From JBHHUI01 sp965248775 (lineage in GTDB: Bacteria; Chloroflexota; Anaerolineae; Anaerolineales; JBHHUI01), in the NCBI GenBank assembly GCA_965248775.1, contig OZ252150.1, positions 1,178,001 to 1,242,000 of the forward strand: a DNA stretch of 64,000 bases, read 5' to 3'. The notes below the pieces were generated by a model. The model was given only the letters and a program-made list of their open reading frames with translations, had not been told where the DNA came from and did not search any database. Every line of letters begins with the position of its first letter. Position 1 is the stretch's first letter. The translations under genes and the position numbers were made by a program. Positions 38,827-47,528 of the stretch are shown here, in pieces.

Positions 38827-38954
38827 ATGAGAGACCCCAATGAACTACATCCTTATGTAGAAAAAGCCCAGAAACTGCTGAGCCAAGGGCGCATGAGCCG
38901 CCGCGAGTTTATGCGGACTGCAACCCTGCTAGGTGCATCCTACGGAACTGCTCA
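38827..38954 (+). pseudogene. Oligopeptide ABC transporter binding protein, N-terminal fragment
   Basis: Encodes the first 42 residues, including a twin-arginine signal (SRREFMRTATLLGAS). The reading frame is cut by an ISAzo13-family element at 38955. Joining 38954 to 40287 restores GTA-Q-FLAACTPAAPEAP, a lipobox with Cys, so the intact product was a Tat-exported lipoprotein. Confidence 0.88.
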
Positions 38955-40283
38955 GGAATGAGAATTAAATAACTTGTGCAAATGGGAGAGCGCGGTAATT
39001 CCATTGGGGCAAGAAATCATCAAAGATAATGCGCATGTTGTCCCTGAAATCTGTGGCTACTTTACGACCGGTTTCGTAGACCTGGTCAATAACATGGACA
39101 AAAGCTTTCAGTCCGGTCTTGGTGCTGGTTTTTTCCATCAGTTCTTTGACGAGTTTGCGGCTGGTGAAGATCACGCCTTGGCAAGCGCGGGTAACATGCG
39201 GGAAGAAACGGTGTTCGCTGGGGTTGTATTTCGAGCAATAGGGTGGATAGTGAGCAATGCGAATTTCGACCCCGATTTCATCGGCCAGTGCTTGCAAGTC
39301 TTGCTTGAAGATGTAGTAGCGGGAACTGTTACTCCCGCCGCCATCGCAAAGCACGAGAATAGAAGTGGCGTTGGGATAGTGGTAGTGGCCGTATGTGTAC
39401 CACCAATGGCGAAAGCTATCGCAAGCGAATTCACTGGTATCATGACTGCCGCCGAGTTGGATGTAGCCGACATTGAGACGCAAGTCGTAGAGACTGTGAG
39501 GAATGCTGACCCCAGCAGCATAGCTGTTGAAATCATGGTCATAAGTTTGCAGTTCTTCCAGGGTGTACAAATGTCCGTCTCGGTAGAAATTGCCCAGATA
39601 TTCCTTTTTCTTGCTGTCCATGCTGACAATGGGATTGCCCGCCGCTTCGAATTCGGTCTTGAGCCGCGTGATGTTCTCAAATTGCTCGTTGCGGTTTTCA
39701 ATCTCGGCCTTCAAACCGAGTTTCTTTTGCGCTTTTCGGCGGCGATAGTTGTGCTTCTGCAGCAACTTGCGCACCACATATTTGCTGACCACGATGTCGT
39801 GCTCGGCCCGCAACGCCGCAACAATCTCGCCCGGGGTCAGGTTCGTCCAGCGCACCCTCTCGTCCAGCGGGTCACCGGCTGTGTGCTCGCGCAACACTGC
39901 CAGGAACTTCTCAGCAAGTTGCGCCCCCCATGTGACGTAGTACGGTTTGCGTCCGCCGCCTGGCTTCCGAATGCGCTGCTCCACTTCGCCCTTGGGCAAG
40001 CCACTGACTTCGCGGGCGCCTTTGCTCACCGTGTTGCGACTGCACCCCAACACCCGCGCAATGTAACTCCGTCCGCCGTGTCCAAATCTCAAGGCTTCGA
40101 AACCAGCAAAGCGACGCCCATCTTTCTCGTTCAAGCTGTTGTAAAAGCGGCGCATCATTTCTTCATGTTCGGGCGCATAGGGTTTCATCATGGCCTGCTG
40201 GCTAGTGTTCTGATGAAGCCACGAGATTATCACTGCTTGCATCCGTTGTGAACCAACTGCCCAAATTATTTAATTCTCGTTCC
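38955..40283. mobile_element. ISAzo13-family element
   Basis: 1329 bp. Terminal inverted repeats GGAATGAGAATTAAATAA and GGAACGAGAATTAAATAA. The trinucleotide TCA is duplicated (38952-38954 and 40284-40286), and excision of the element plus one TCA restores the host reading frame exactly. Confidence 0.92.
38965..40242 (-). CDS. ISAzo13-family transposase
   Basis: 425 residues if ATG 40242 is used; ATG 40191 is an alternative start. N-terminal helical/HTH part (GRSYIARVLGCSRNTVSKGA), then the DDE core: NPIVSMDSKKKEYLGNF (Asp), YDHDFNSYAAG, SHDTSEFACDSFRHWW, ILVLCDGGGSNSSRYYIFK (Asp), YPPYCSKYNPSEHRFF (Glu). No stop or shift, so probably active. An equally long ORF on the opposite strand is a shadow. 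Confidence 0.93.
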   Translation of the reverse strand: MQAVIISWLHQNTSQQAMMKPYAPEHEEMMRRFYNSLNEKDGRRFAGFEALRFGHGGRSYIARVLGCSRNTVSKGAREVSGLPKGEVEQRIRKPGGGRKPYYVTWGAQLAEKFLAVLREHTAGDPLDERVRWTNLTPGEIVAALRAEHDIVVSKYVVRKLLQKHNYRRRKAQKKLGLKAEIENRNEQFENITRLKTEFEAAGNPIVSMDSKKKEYLGNFYRDGHLYTLEELQTYDHDFNSYAAGVSIPHSLYDLRLNVGYIQLGGSHDTSEFACDSFRHWWYTYGHYHYPNATSILVLCDGGGSNSSRYYIFKQDLQALADEIGVEIRIAHYPPYCSKYNPSEHRFFPHVTRACQGVIFTSRKLVKELMEKTSTKTGLKAFVHVIDQVYETGRKVATDFRDNMRIIFDDFLPQWNYRALPFAQVI

Positions 40284-41859
40284 TCAATTCCTCGCGGCAT
40301 GCACACCCGCTGCCCCCGAAGCGCCGGCTGCCCCCGCCGAAGAAGTGGCTGCTGGCGGTATCGTCCGTGGTGGCACCCTTCGGGTGGGCACACAAGTGCT
40401 GGCCGTGGATCACCCGGCCCGCTTTTCGTGGATCCAAGATGCCAACCAGTTTCGAAATGTATTCGAATATCTAACCGAGACAGACAGCAACAACATCACG
40501 CATCCCTACATGCTTGAAAGCTGGGAAGCGAATGGCGATCTGACTGTCTGGACGCTCAACTTGCGCAAAGGTATCAAGTGGACGAATGGCGACGACTTCG
40601 TTGCAGACCACGTCTGGTTCAACATCAACGAGTGGCTGAACCCAGATGTTGGATCGTCCATCCTCGGATTGTGGGAAGGCTTCTTGACCATCGACAACGT
40701 GGAAGTTGTGGACGATTCGACCATTCGTCTCAACCTGGATGGGTCGCTCCTTGCTGTACCGGAGCAACTCTTCCATTATCCTGCCCAGATCATGCATCCC
40801 AGCTTCGACGGTGACGTCTCCTCCGGCTCGAATCCGAGCACCGGACCGATGTTGCTCGACGAGTTCGTTGCCGCTGAGCGCGTGCGCAACGTCAGCCGCG
40901 TCGCCAATGGCGACGATGGTTACTGGCAAATGGGTGAAGATGGAAAACCACTTCCGTATCTGGACACAATCGAGTGGATCGATCTGGGTGATGATCAGAC
41001 CGCGGCTGTTGCAGCAATTCAGTCCGGACAGATCGACAATATCTATGATCCCACGGTCGATTCGTTTCTGGCATTACGCGATGTCGATGGCATATCGGTG
41101 GTCGGGATCGGCACGGCGCAGACCCGCGTTCTGCGCGTGCGCCACGACATCGAGCCCTGGGGCAACCAGGACGTGCGCAATGGGTTCAAAAAGCTGCAGG
41201 ACCGTGAGAAAATCCTGGACCAAGCGTACTTCGGCGAAGGTCTGCTTGGACACGACGTGCACGTCTCGCCTGTGCAGCCGGAATTTGCGCCAATGGACGT
41301 GCCTGCATATGATCCCGATGGTGCGAAAGAGTTACTCAACGGTGACGGTATTGATAGCCTTGATGTGGCCATCTCAGTCGGCACCGGCTGGCCTGACATC
41401 ATTGCCTATGCGGAAGCACTACAGGCAGATTCTGCGGGTACGGGCTATAACGTCACGTTGGACACAATGCCTAACTCGGCCTACTGGGATCTGTGGAGCG
41501 AGACCGAAGTCGGTATCACCCCATGGACTCACCGGCCACTTGCCGTTATGCTGCTGCCGTTGGCATACATCGCAGACCCGAACGGCGACCCCGTACCGTG
41601 GAACGAGACGCGCTGGGTTGATCCGGAGTTCGACGCTCTGCTGAAGACCGCCCAGGGTACACTGGATGTCGAAGCGCGACGCGCGATCATGGTCGATATC
41701 CAACGCATCCAGCAAGAGCGCTGTGGAATTGGCATCTCTTACTGGCGGAACAACTGGGCTGTAAGTAACCCGGCCTTTGTGGGTATCATTCCGCATCCGA
41801 CACAGTACAATCTCTGGCGCGAAGTTTGGTACGACGCGAGTATGGACCCGAACGCCTAG
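40284..41859 (+). pseudogene. Oligopeptide ABC transporter binding protein (SBP_bac_5), main part
   Basis: About 520 residues of an SBP family 5 protein: lipobox AACTPAAP, GGTLRVGTQVLAVDHP, WTLNLRKGIKWTNGDDF, ALRKGI-like substrate fold, a middle hinge with QDVRNGFKKLQDREKILDQAYFGEG, and the C-terminal DIQRIQQERCGIGISYWRNNW. It binds peptides or other solutes outside the membrane for the permeases at 45116 and 46500. No translation start of its own is convincing; an internal start at 40345 would lack export signal. Inactivated by the ISAzo13 insertion. Confidence 0.9.
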
Positions 41860-41930
41860 AGACAGTATTTTTCACTAGCAGTTTGTCGGAGAGCAACCTG
41901 AGATAGCGAAATCGGTGATAATCTACGGGC

Positions 41931-42645
41931 ATGGCTAGAAAATTCAAGAAACCCAATTACGAAGTGATGCTCAAACAGACAATCAGTCTGGAAGAAGCCC
42001 TGCCATCCAATCATTTGGCACGATTTGTGGTGGATGTTATCGCCCAGTTGGATTTGGGTATGATCTATGCACAATATGCACCGACGGGTGGTCAACCTAT
42101 TGCGCCAGAGATCCTGTTGGGATTGCTCTTCTATGGTTATGCCAACGGGGTGTTCAGTTCTCGTAAGATTGAGAAAGCCACCTATGAGAGTATCCCATTC
42201 CGCTATATTGCCAGTGGGCTGCATCCTGACCACGACACAATTGCCAACTTTCGCAAAACCTTTCTGGCTGAGATCCAAGAGTTATTTGTGCAGATCTTGC
42301 TCCTGGCCCAAGTTGCTGAGGTGCTGAAGTTGGGTAATATCAGTCTGGATGGTAGCAAGGTGCATGCTGATGCATCCAAGAGCAAAGCGGTCAGTTACAA
42401 GCGTCTGATAAAACTAGAGACCCAACTGCGCCAGGAAGTGAACAAACTCTTCGAACTCGGTGAGCAAGCTGAACAGGGTGATCTCCAGTTGCCGGAAGGG
42501 CTCGTCATTGAAGACGAAATTGCCATTCGCAAGAAACGTTTGGCAAATCTGGCAGAAGCCAAAGCCGTCTTAGAAGCCCGTGCGCAGGAACGATATGAAG
42601 CCGAGAGGGCTGAATACGAAGCCAAACAGCGTGAGCGGGAAGAAA
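41931..42645 (+). pseudogene. IS1182-family transposase, N-terminal part
   Basis: First 238 residues: PSNHLARFVVDVIAQLDL, GGQPIAPEILLGLLFYGYANGVFSSRKIE (two blocks) and LGNISLDGSKVHADASKSKAVSY with the first catalytic Asp. Cut in the charged linker REREER by the IS1-like element; coding resumes at 44063 in the same frame after removal of the element and one copy of GGAAGAAA. Confidence 0.92.
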
Positions 42646-44054
42646 GGTAAGACCTCCTCTAACCGTGATCGCGCAGATTGAGCGCTAGCGCTTGAACTAC
42701 AGCGCATTTGTGCTTCAGGAAGTACAGCACAAAAAAGAATAATTTCCTTGAACAAGCTACACGTCACGGAGGTAGCACGTCCTCTAATCGTGTTCATGTG
42801 CACCATCGTTGCATGAGGCGCAAAGTCTCCCTGGAAGGCGGCCCGCGGCGCTTGGGCGGCGTCCAGCACGGGGGCGGCACTTTGAAATGCAATAGTTCAG
42901 CAATGCTCCAACAGTGGTCGGTCACACTGGCTGCGAGAGCCGGTGTACGTTGCACCCAACGATATCCGTGCGAGCCGACCGAGAGCCGCAACCGCAAGCT
43001 CTTATGATAGTCACAGAAATTGTAGAAACAGCCGACGACAAACATGCCCGCGGCGAGGGTCTCGGCTTGTTGCGCCAGATGGCGAGTGCGGCGCGCGAGG
43101 CAGCTCAACCGTTGGCGGAACGTGGCGTTCAGCCGCTCGATATAGGCAGTGTTGATCATGCCGCGGCCCTGGGTGGCATCGATGAGTTGTGTAATCATCT
43201 CACGTGCACCTTGCACGATGCGGCGGTCGATAGTCAACTTGCCAGCCGCACGTTGTTTGACAACTTGTACAATGGCGATGTCAGGCCAGGACAGCAGCTG
43301 AGGTCGGCCGTGTGGACCGCGGCGTGGCAAGGGGGACCGGAAGGCTTTTCGAAACGCGTCCACATAGCTCGCCAGACCGTCCACCGCCAGCAGGAGCGGT
43401 CGCGCGAGAGCAACCGCACGGATTTGCTCGGCCAGCGTGCGAATGAGCTCTTTGTCACGTTTGGCACTGATGACGCCACCCAGCCACAGCCTCGTAGGGA
43501 CCATCATGGCCATGGCCATCCAGAGCGTGCCGCGTTGCGTCTTGACTTTGATCTCATCCGCTTGTACTTGTTGCAAGTCCAACTGACTTTTCCCGACCAC
43601 ATGCGCATGGATGGCATGGCACCGTTCTCCCGCACGACGCCACCATCTCTGCACTGTACGCTCGTGCAATCCGAAAGCCGCCACGATCGCCTGGCGCGGG
43701 CAACCATCACGACCCTGTCGGGCGCGACAAGGGTAGGCCAGCAAGGTGATTACCAACATCACGATCTTAGGGTCAGTGCGCAAGCGATAGAAAAGCGTGC
43801 CTTTGGTCGCCGCGAAGGTCGTGTCGCACACCTCGCACTGGTAGCGTTTTTCCTGCTGACTATGGACGCTGATATTCCCTTCGCCAGTTTGACCTCTTGC
43901 CGCACAATCGATATTCGGGCAGAATGCTTCCGCCGGGTTCATTGGCCCCCTCCTGCATTGCATAAACCACAATTACAGGAGTTTGCTAGTGAACCCGCTT
44001 TTGTTCAAGCGCTAGCGCTCAATACCAGCGATCACGGTTAGAGGATGTCCTACC
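42646..44054. mobile_element. IS1-like (zinc-ribbon/DDE) element nested in IS1182 transposase
   Basis: 1409 bp with imperfect repeats GGTAAGACCTCCTCTAACCG and GGTAGGACATCCTCTAACCG, an additional internal palindrome AGCGCTAGCGCT near each end, and an 8-bp target duplication GGAAGAAA (42638-42645 and 44055-44062). Confidence 0.93.
42794..43942 (-). CDS. IS1-like transposase
   Basis: About 382 residues from ATG 43942. A zinc-ribbon N-terminus (CPNIDCAARGQ and YQCEVCDTTF: four Cys), an HTH (AIVAAFGLHERTVQRWWRRAG), and a DDE domain (QADEIKVKTQRG, LLAVDGLASYVDAFRKAF, AYIERLNATFRQRLSCLARR). Between LLAY and GCPRQA there is an extra PCRARQGRD segment that looks like a small local duplication and may impair function. 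Confidence 0.88.
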   Translation of the reverse strand: MNPAEAFCPNIDCAARGQTGEGNISVHSQQEKRYQCEVCDTTFAATKGTLFYRLRTDPKIVMLVITLLAYPCRARQGRDGCPRQAIVAAFGLHERTVQRWWRRAGERCHAIHAHVVGKSQLDLQQVQADEIKVKTQRGTLWMAMAMMVPTRLWLGGVISAKRDKELIRTLAEQIRAVALARPLLLAVDGLASYVDAFRKAFRSPLPRRGPHGRPQLLSWPDIAIVQVVKQRAAGKLTIDRRIVQGAREMITQLIDATQGRGMINTAYIERLNATFRQRLSCLARRTRHLAQQAETLAAGMFVVGCFYNFCDYHKSLRLRLSVGSHGYRWVQRTPALAASVTDHCWSIAELLHFKVPPPCWTPPKRRGPPSRETLRLMQRWCT

Positions 44055-44062
44055 GGAAGAAA

Positions 44063-44724
44063 AGTCTCGCAAAACTGGGCATAAACCCCGAGGTCGCAAA
44101 CCGAAACCACCGCAGCCGGGACCACGGGACAAAGATCAGTACAACTTCACTGATCCGGACTCTCGCATCATGAAAAACAGCACCAATAATGGCTTCGACC
44201 AGCATTACAACGTTCAAGTTGCTGTGGAGCAGGAGAGCCTCTTGATTGTGGCGCCTTCACTTTCGAACCATCCGAATGACAAAAAAGAAGCTGAGCCAAC
44301 CCTGGATGCCATCTCTCCAAAAGTAGGCAAACCAAAGGCTGCCGCTTTGGATTATGGATATTTCAGCAAAGCGAACATCGCAGCACTTGAGAAGCTTGGC
44401 ATTGATCCTTACATTGCTACCGGTCGCGAACCTCACCACAAAAGCTGGCGTACCTTCTTTGAACAAATGCCTGCTCCGCCACCGGAAGATGCCAGTCCGA
44501 AAGTCAAGATGGCTTACAAACTACAAACCGAAATCGGCAAAGCCAGCTACCGTTTACGCAAATGCACAGTGGAACCCGTCATTGGTATCATCAAGGAAGT
44601 CCTGGGCTTCCGCCAGTTTTCTCTGCGCGGCCTGCTGGCAGCAGCCGGGGAATGGTGTCTGGTCTGCCTAGCGTTCAACCTCAAACGCATGCACACCCTC
44701 TACCAAGCAAAGGGTGTGCTTTAG
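44063..44724 (+). pseudogene. IS1182-family transposase, C-terminal part
   Basis: Continues the split IS1182 transposase: GRKPKPPQPGPRDKDQYNFTDPDSRIMK, NGFDQHYNVQVAVE, AALDYGYFSKANIAAL (second Asp) and the C-terminal RLRKCTVEPVIGIIKEVLGFRQFSLRG with catalytic Glu. Without the nested insertion the transposase would be about 460 residues. Confidence 0.92.
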
Positions 44725-44947
44725 CCGGGGCTGCTTTGGCGCGCCTGCTACTCGCTGAGAGAAGGTGGTTTGCCCTCCATGAAATGCACACTGTTTTACG
44801 CTTGTTTTGTCGCAATCAACTGCTCATTTTGCCCTGTAGGGCTATTCATGTTGTAAAAGTACTTGTCTCTCCGACAAACTGCTAGCGCGAGATTTGCCAA
44901 CGCCGATCGCGAAGCGCTTTTCTCATCGGCGTGAATGCAATTCAACC

Positions 44948-45012
44948 AAATGGGGCAGGTCTCGATCGTCGGCTATTCGCATGCGAACAGCTGCATCGAG
45001 TCTGCCCCATTT
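44948..45012. promoter_or_regulatory. Long stem-loop ahead of permease genes
   Basis: AAATGGGGCAGGTCTCGAT at 44948-44966 pairs with ATCGAGTCTGCCCCATTT at 44995-45012 (one bulge), with a 28-base loop that contains a second palindrome (TTCGCATGCGAA). It lies between the IS1182 right end and the permease start. It may be an mRNA-stabilising or attenuating structure separating the highly expressed binding protein from the permeases, as is common in such operons. Confidence 0.7.
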
Positions 45013-45115
45013 GCATAGCTATGAGCGGCGCATTGCTATCTCTCGAGCCTCAACTTCAGTTACCTCGATAGACAGCAATACTTCGCTCCTCGAAGCATGA
45101 AGAAAGTAGGTAGCC

Positions 45116-46465
45116 ATGGCAAAATTTCTAATCCGCAGGGTCATATTCATGATCATCACGCTCTTTCTCGTCTCTATCTCGGTTTTTCTGATATCCGAAG
45201 CGGCGCCGGGAAATATTGCTGTGAATACGCTGGGAAACACCATCACACCCGACCAGGAAGCTTCCTTCAATGCTCAGAACGGCCTCGATCAGCCATTCAC
45301 GACGAGGTACGTCCGTTGGATGATCGGCAGTGACGTGCAAGCATCACGGCTCATCGGTAATTCCGTCATCCGCCACTACAACGAAGAAAATGATCGCTAT
45401 AGTTGGTGGGCCGTGGATGAAAATGGTGATCTGTACCAAAATTACACACCGGATGGCGAGACATTGATACGAGTGGAACGCCAGGATGATGGGTCAACTA
45501 CCGAAGCCATCTCCAGTGGGGACAGTTGGTATCCCAACGACGAGGGTCTTGTCGACCAAGAAGGCAACCCGCTCCTGATCTTTTGGGGTGTGGATGATGA
45601 TGGTCATGCTGCTCTGTGGGTCAAAGGCGACGACCTCGTCGCATGGACCCTGACGAAGGCAAGCTGGAACAATGCCGCCGGCGCTCCCCGCCAGTATATT
45701 CCTTTGCAGCGTGGACTGCTCCGCGGCGATCCGGGCGTTTCTTTCTTTACGCGTCGCCCGGTCGCGGAAACATTAATTCGTCGTCTGATCAATACGATCT
45801 TTTTAGCCGGGCTCGCCTTTCTCATCGTAATGCCCCTGGCATTGGTGCTCGGGCTGATTGCCGGCCTAAACGAAGGGAAGCTGGTTGACCGCGTTTCGTC
45901 GATTGGGAGTCTCATAGCAACCGCTACGCCCGAATTTGCAAGCGGGGTCTTCCTGATCGTGATTTTTACCTCATCATTTGTGAGAGAGACGCTTGGAATT
46001 AAAGTTCCAACTGCGGTTGTAGTTACCTCCGACAATGCGCTATTCGAAAATCCGCAGATGCTTATCCTGCCGCTGCTAACGCTGACATTGATTGAATTGG
46101 GCTATGTTTTACGAATTACGCGCGCGAGCATGGTCGAAGTCATGCGTACAAATTACATAAGAACTGCTGTATTGAAAGGGCTGCCAAGGTTCCGGATCGT
46201 GTTCAAGCACGCACTCAAGAATGCACTCATGGCGCCAATTACAATCATTATGTTGCATGTGAACTATTTTATCGGCGGCATCGTGATTGTCGAAACCCTG
46301 TTTGGATTTCCGGGCTTGGGGCGTTATGTGCTGGAGGCCGCTCTGTTCAAAGATGTGTTCGCCATTGAGGCGGCTGCGATGTTATTGGTTGTTATCGCTG
46401 TCTCGTCGCAATTACTCGCGGACATCATCTACACGTACCTTAATCCCAGGATTCGCTACGCGTGA
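45116..46465 (+). CDS. Oligopeptide ABC transporter permease, DppB/OppB type
   Basis: 449 residues. N-terminal membrane helix FLIRRVIFMIITLFLVSISVFLISEAAPG is typical of DppB/OppB. Unusually long extracytoplasmic insert (about 45-190), rich in Asp/Trp. The C-terminal five helices include the EAA-like coupling segment MRTNYIRTAVLKGLPRFRIVFKHALKNAL that contacts the ATPase. Intact. Works with the permease at 46500 and the ATPase at 47529. Confidence 0.93.
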   Translation: MAKFLIRRVIFMIITLFLVSISVFLISEAAPGNIAVNTLGNTITPDQEASFNAQNGLDQPFTTRYVRWMIGSDVQASRLIGNSVIRHYNEENDRYSWWAVDENGDLYQNYTPDGETLIRVERQDDGSTTEAISSGDSWYPNDEGLVDQEGNPLLIFWGVDDDGHAALWVKGDDLVAWTLTKASWNNAAGAPRQYIPLQRGLLRGDPGVSFFTRRPVAETLIRRLINTIFLAGLAFLIVMPLALVLGLIAGLNEGKLVDRVSSIGSLIATATPEFASGVFLIVIFTSSFVRETLGIKVPTAVVVTSDNALFENPQMLILPLLTLTLIELGYVLRITRASMVEVMRTNYIRTAVLKGLPRFRIVFKHALKNALMAPITIIMLHVNYFIGGIVIVETLFGFPGLGRYVLEAALFKDVFAIEAAAMLLVVIAVSSQLLADIIYTYLNPRIRYA

Positions 46466-46499
46466 CCCATACCCTCTACCTCCAATAGGAGCTTGATCT

Positions 46500-47459
46500 A
46501 TGGCTGTTGCTGAACAAATCGCAAACGTACCGGTATCGACGGCACCGACAAGAGCGCAAAAATTCCGAGACTCGCTTGCAGTCCTGGGGAACTCGCGCGT
46601 TGCCGTGATCGGGATTTTCCTCGTTGGTTTCTGGTTGGTCGTTGCCATCTTTGCAGACAATTGCATTACAACACCGTCTCGCTGGCTCGGCTGTCTTACC
46701 AGTGGCAATGCCGGCGAGACGACGCACTGGCTTTCGCGCTATTCGCCCTTTGAACGGTTTCGCGGCGAGCAGCTCGAGGGCCCCTCATCGAAACATTGGC
46801 TGGGTACCGATCGCAATGGTCGCGACTTGTGGGCACGGCTGGCACATGGCTCGCGCGTAATTTTGACACTGGCCCCGCTTTCCATCATCATTGCACTGGT
46901 GTTCGGAGGTAGCCTGGGCGTCATTGCCGGCTACTATGGCGGCTTGATCGACGAGATCACCATGCGGGCGCTGGACGGCTTGATGGCGTTTCCGCAAGTC
47001 CTGCTTTATCTGGTGATCATTGCTGCGCTTGGACCTTCTGCGACCAACGTGGTCATTGCGATTACGATAGCCGGTGGACCGGGAATTGCACGTCTGGTAC
47101 GCAGCCTGACACTTGATATCAAAACACGCGACTTCGTGGCGGCGGCAGAGACGCGCGGAGAGAATCCGTTTTACATCATGTTTGTGGAGATCCTGCCCAA
47201 CGCGCGCGGCCCCATCATTATCGATTCCATGCTTCGTGTCGGATACGCCGTCTTCGCCATTGGAACACTCGGTTTCCTGGGACTTGGTTTGCCGCCCCCC
47301 TCGCCGGATTGGGGCAGTATGGTCTCAGCCGGCAAGAGCTTTATCCAGAGCGGGCATCCGTGGGATGCACTCTGGGCTTCATTATCAATTGCGATGCTGG
47401 TCGTTGGCCTGAACCTGATTGCCGATGGTCTCAACGAAGAAACATCTCGTTATCGCTAG
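46500..47459 (+). CDS. Oligopeptide ABC transporter permease, DppC/OppC type
   Basis: 319 residues, ATG 46500 with AGGAG upstream. First helix VIGIFLVGFWLVVAIFAD, then the DppC-typical HWLGTDRNGRDLWARLAHGSRV, and membrane core IALVFGGSLGVIAGYYGG; coupling loop ETRGENPFYIMFVEILPNARGPIII. Intact, 34 bp after the first permease. Confidence 0.94.
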   Translation: MAVAEQIANVPVSTAPTRAQKFRDSLAVLGNSRVAVIGIFLVGFWLVVAIFADNCITTPSRWLGCLTSGNAGETTHWLSRYSPFERFRGEQLEGPSSKHWLGTDRNGRDLWARLAHGSRVILTLAPLSIIIALVFGGSLGVIAGYYGGLIDEITMRALDGLMAFPQVLLYLVIIAALGPSATNVVIAITIAGGPGIARLVRSLTLDIKTRDFVAAAETRGENPFYIMFVEILPNARGPIIIDSMLRVGYAVFAIGTLGFLGLGLPPPSPDWGSMVSAGKSFIQSGHPWDALWASLSIAMLVVGLNLIADGLNEETSRYR

Positions 47460-47528
47460 GCGCGGGAAAGCAATTGCGCCTGTTCAGATAGGGCGTACAA
47501 ACACCTCGTAATCGAGGGGAGAGAACTT

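Larger units (their letters stand above)
41879..44881. mobile_element. IS1182-family element, interrupted by another IS
   Basis: Ends CAGTTTGTCGGAGAG (41879) and inverted CTCTCCGACAAACTG (to 44881) flanked by the palindrome CTAG on both sides (41875-41878; 44882-44885), typical for the family. It carries a transposase split by an IS1-like element. The whole lies 20 bp after the binding-protein stop and separates it from the permease genes, so it may affect operon transcription. Confidence 0.92.

Noticed and set aside
38974..40251. 425-codon plus-strand open frame opposite the ISAzo13 transposase.
   Set aside because: It is the antisense shadow of a transposase with all catalytic motifs on the minus strand; its own translation has no recognisable domain.
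42914..44041. 375-codon plus-strand frame opposite the IS1-like transposase.
   Set aside because: Antisense shadow; the minus strand has the zinc ribbon and DDE residues and the IS ends fit that gene.
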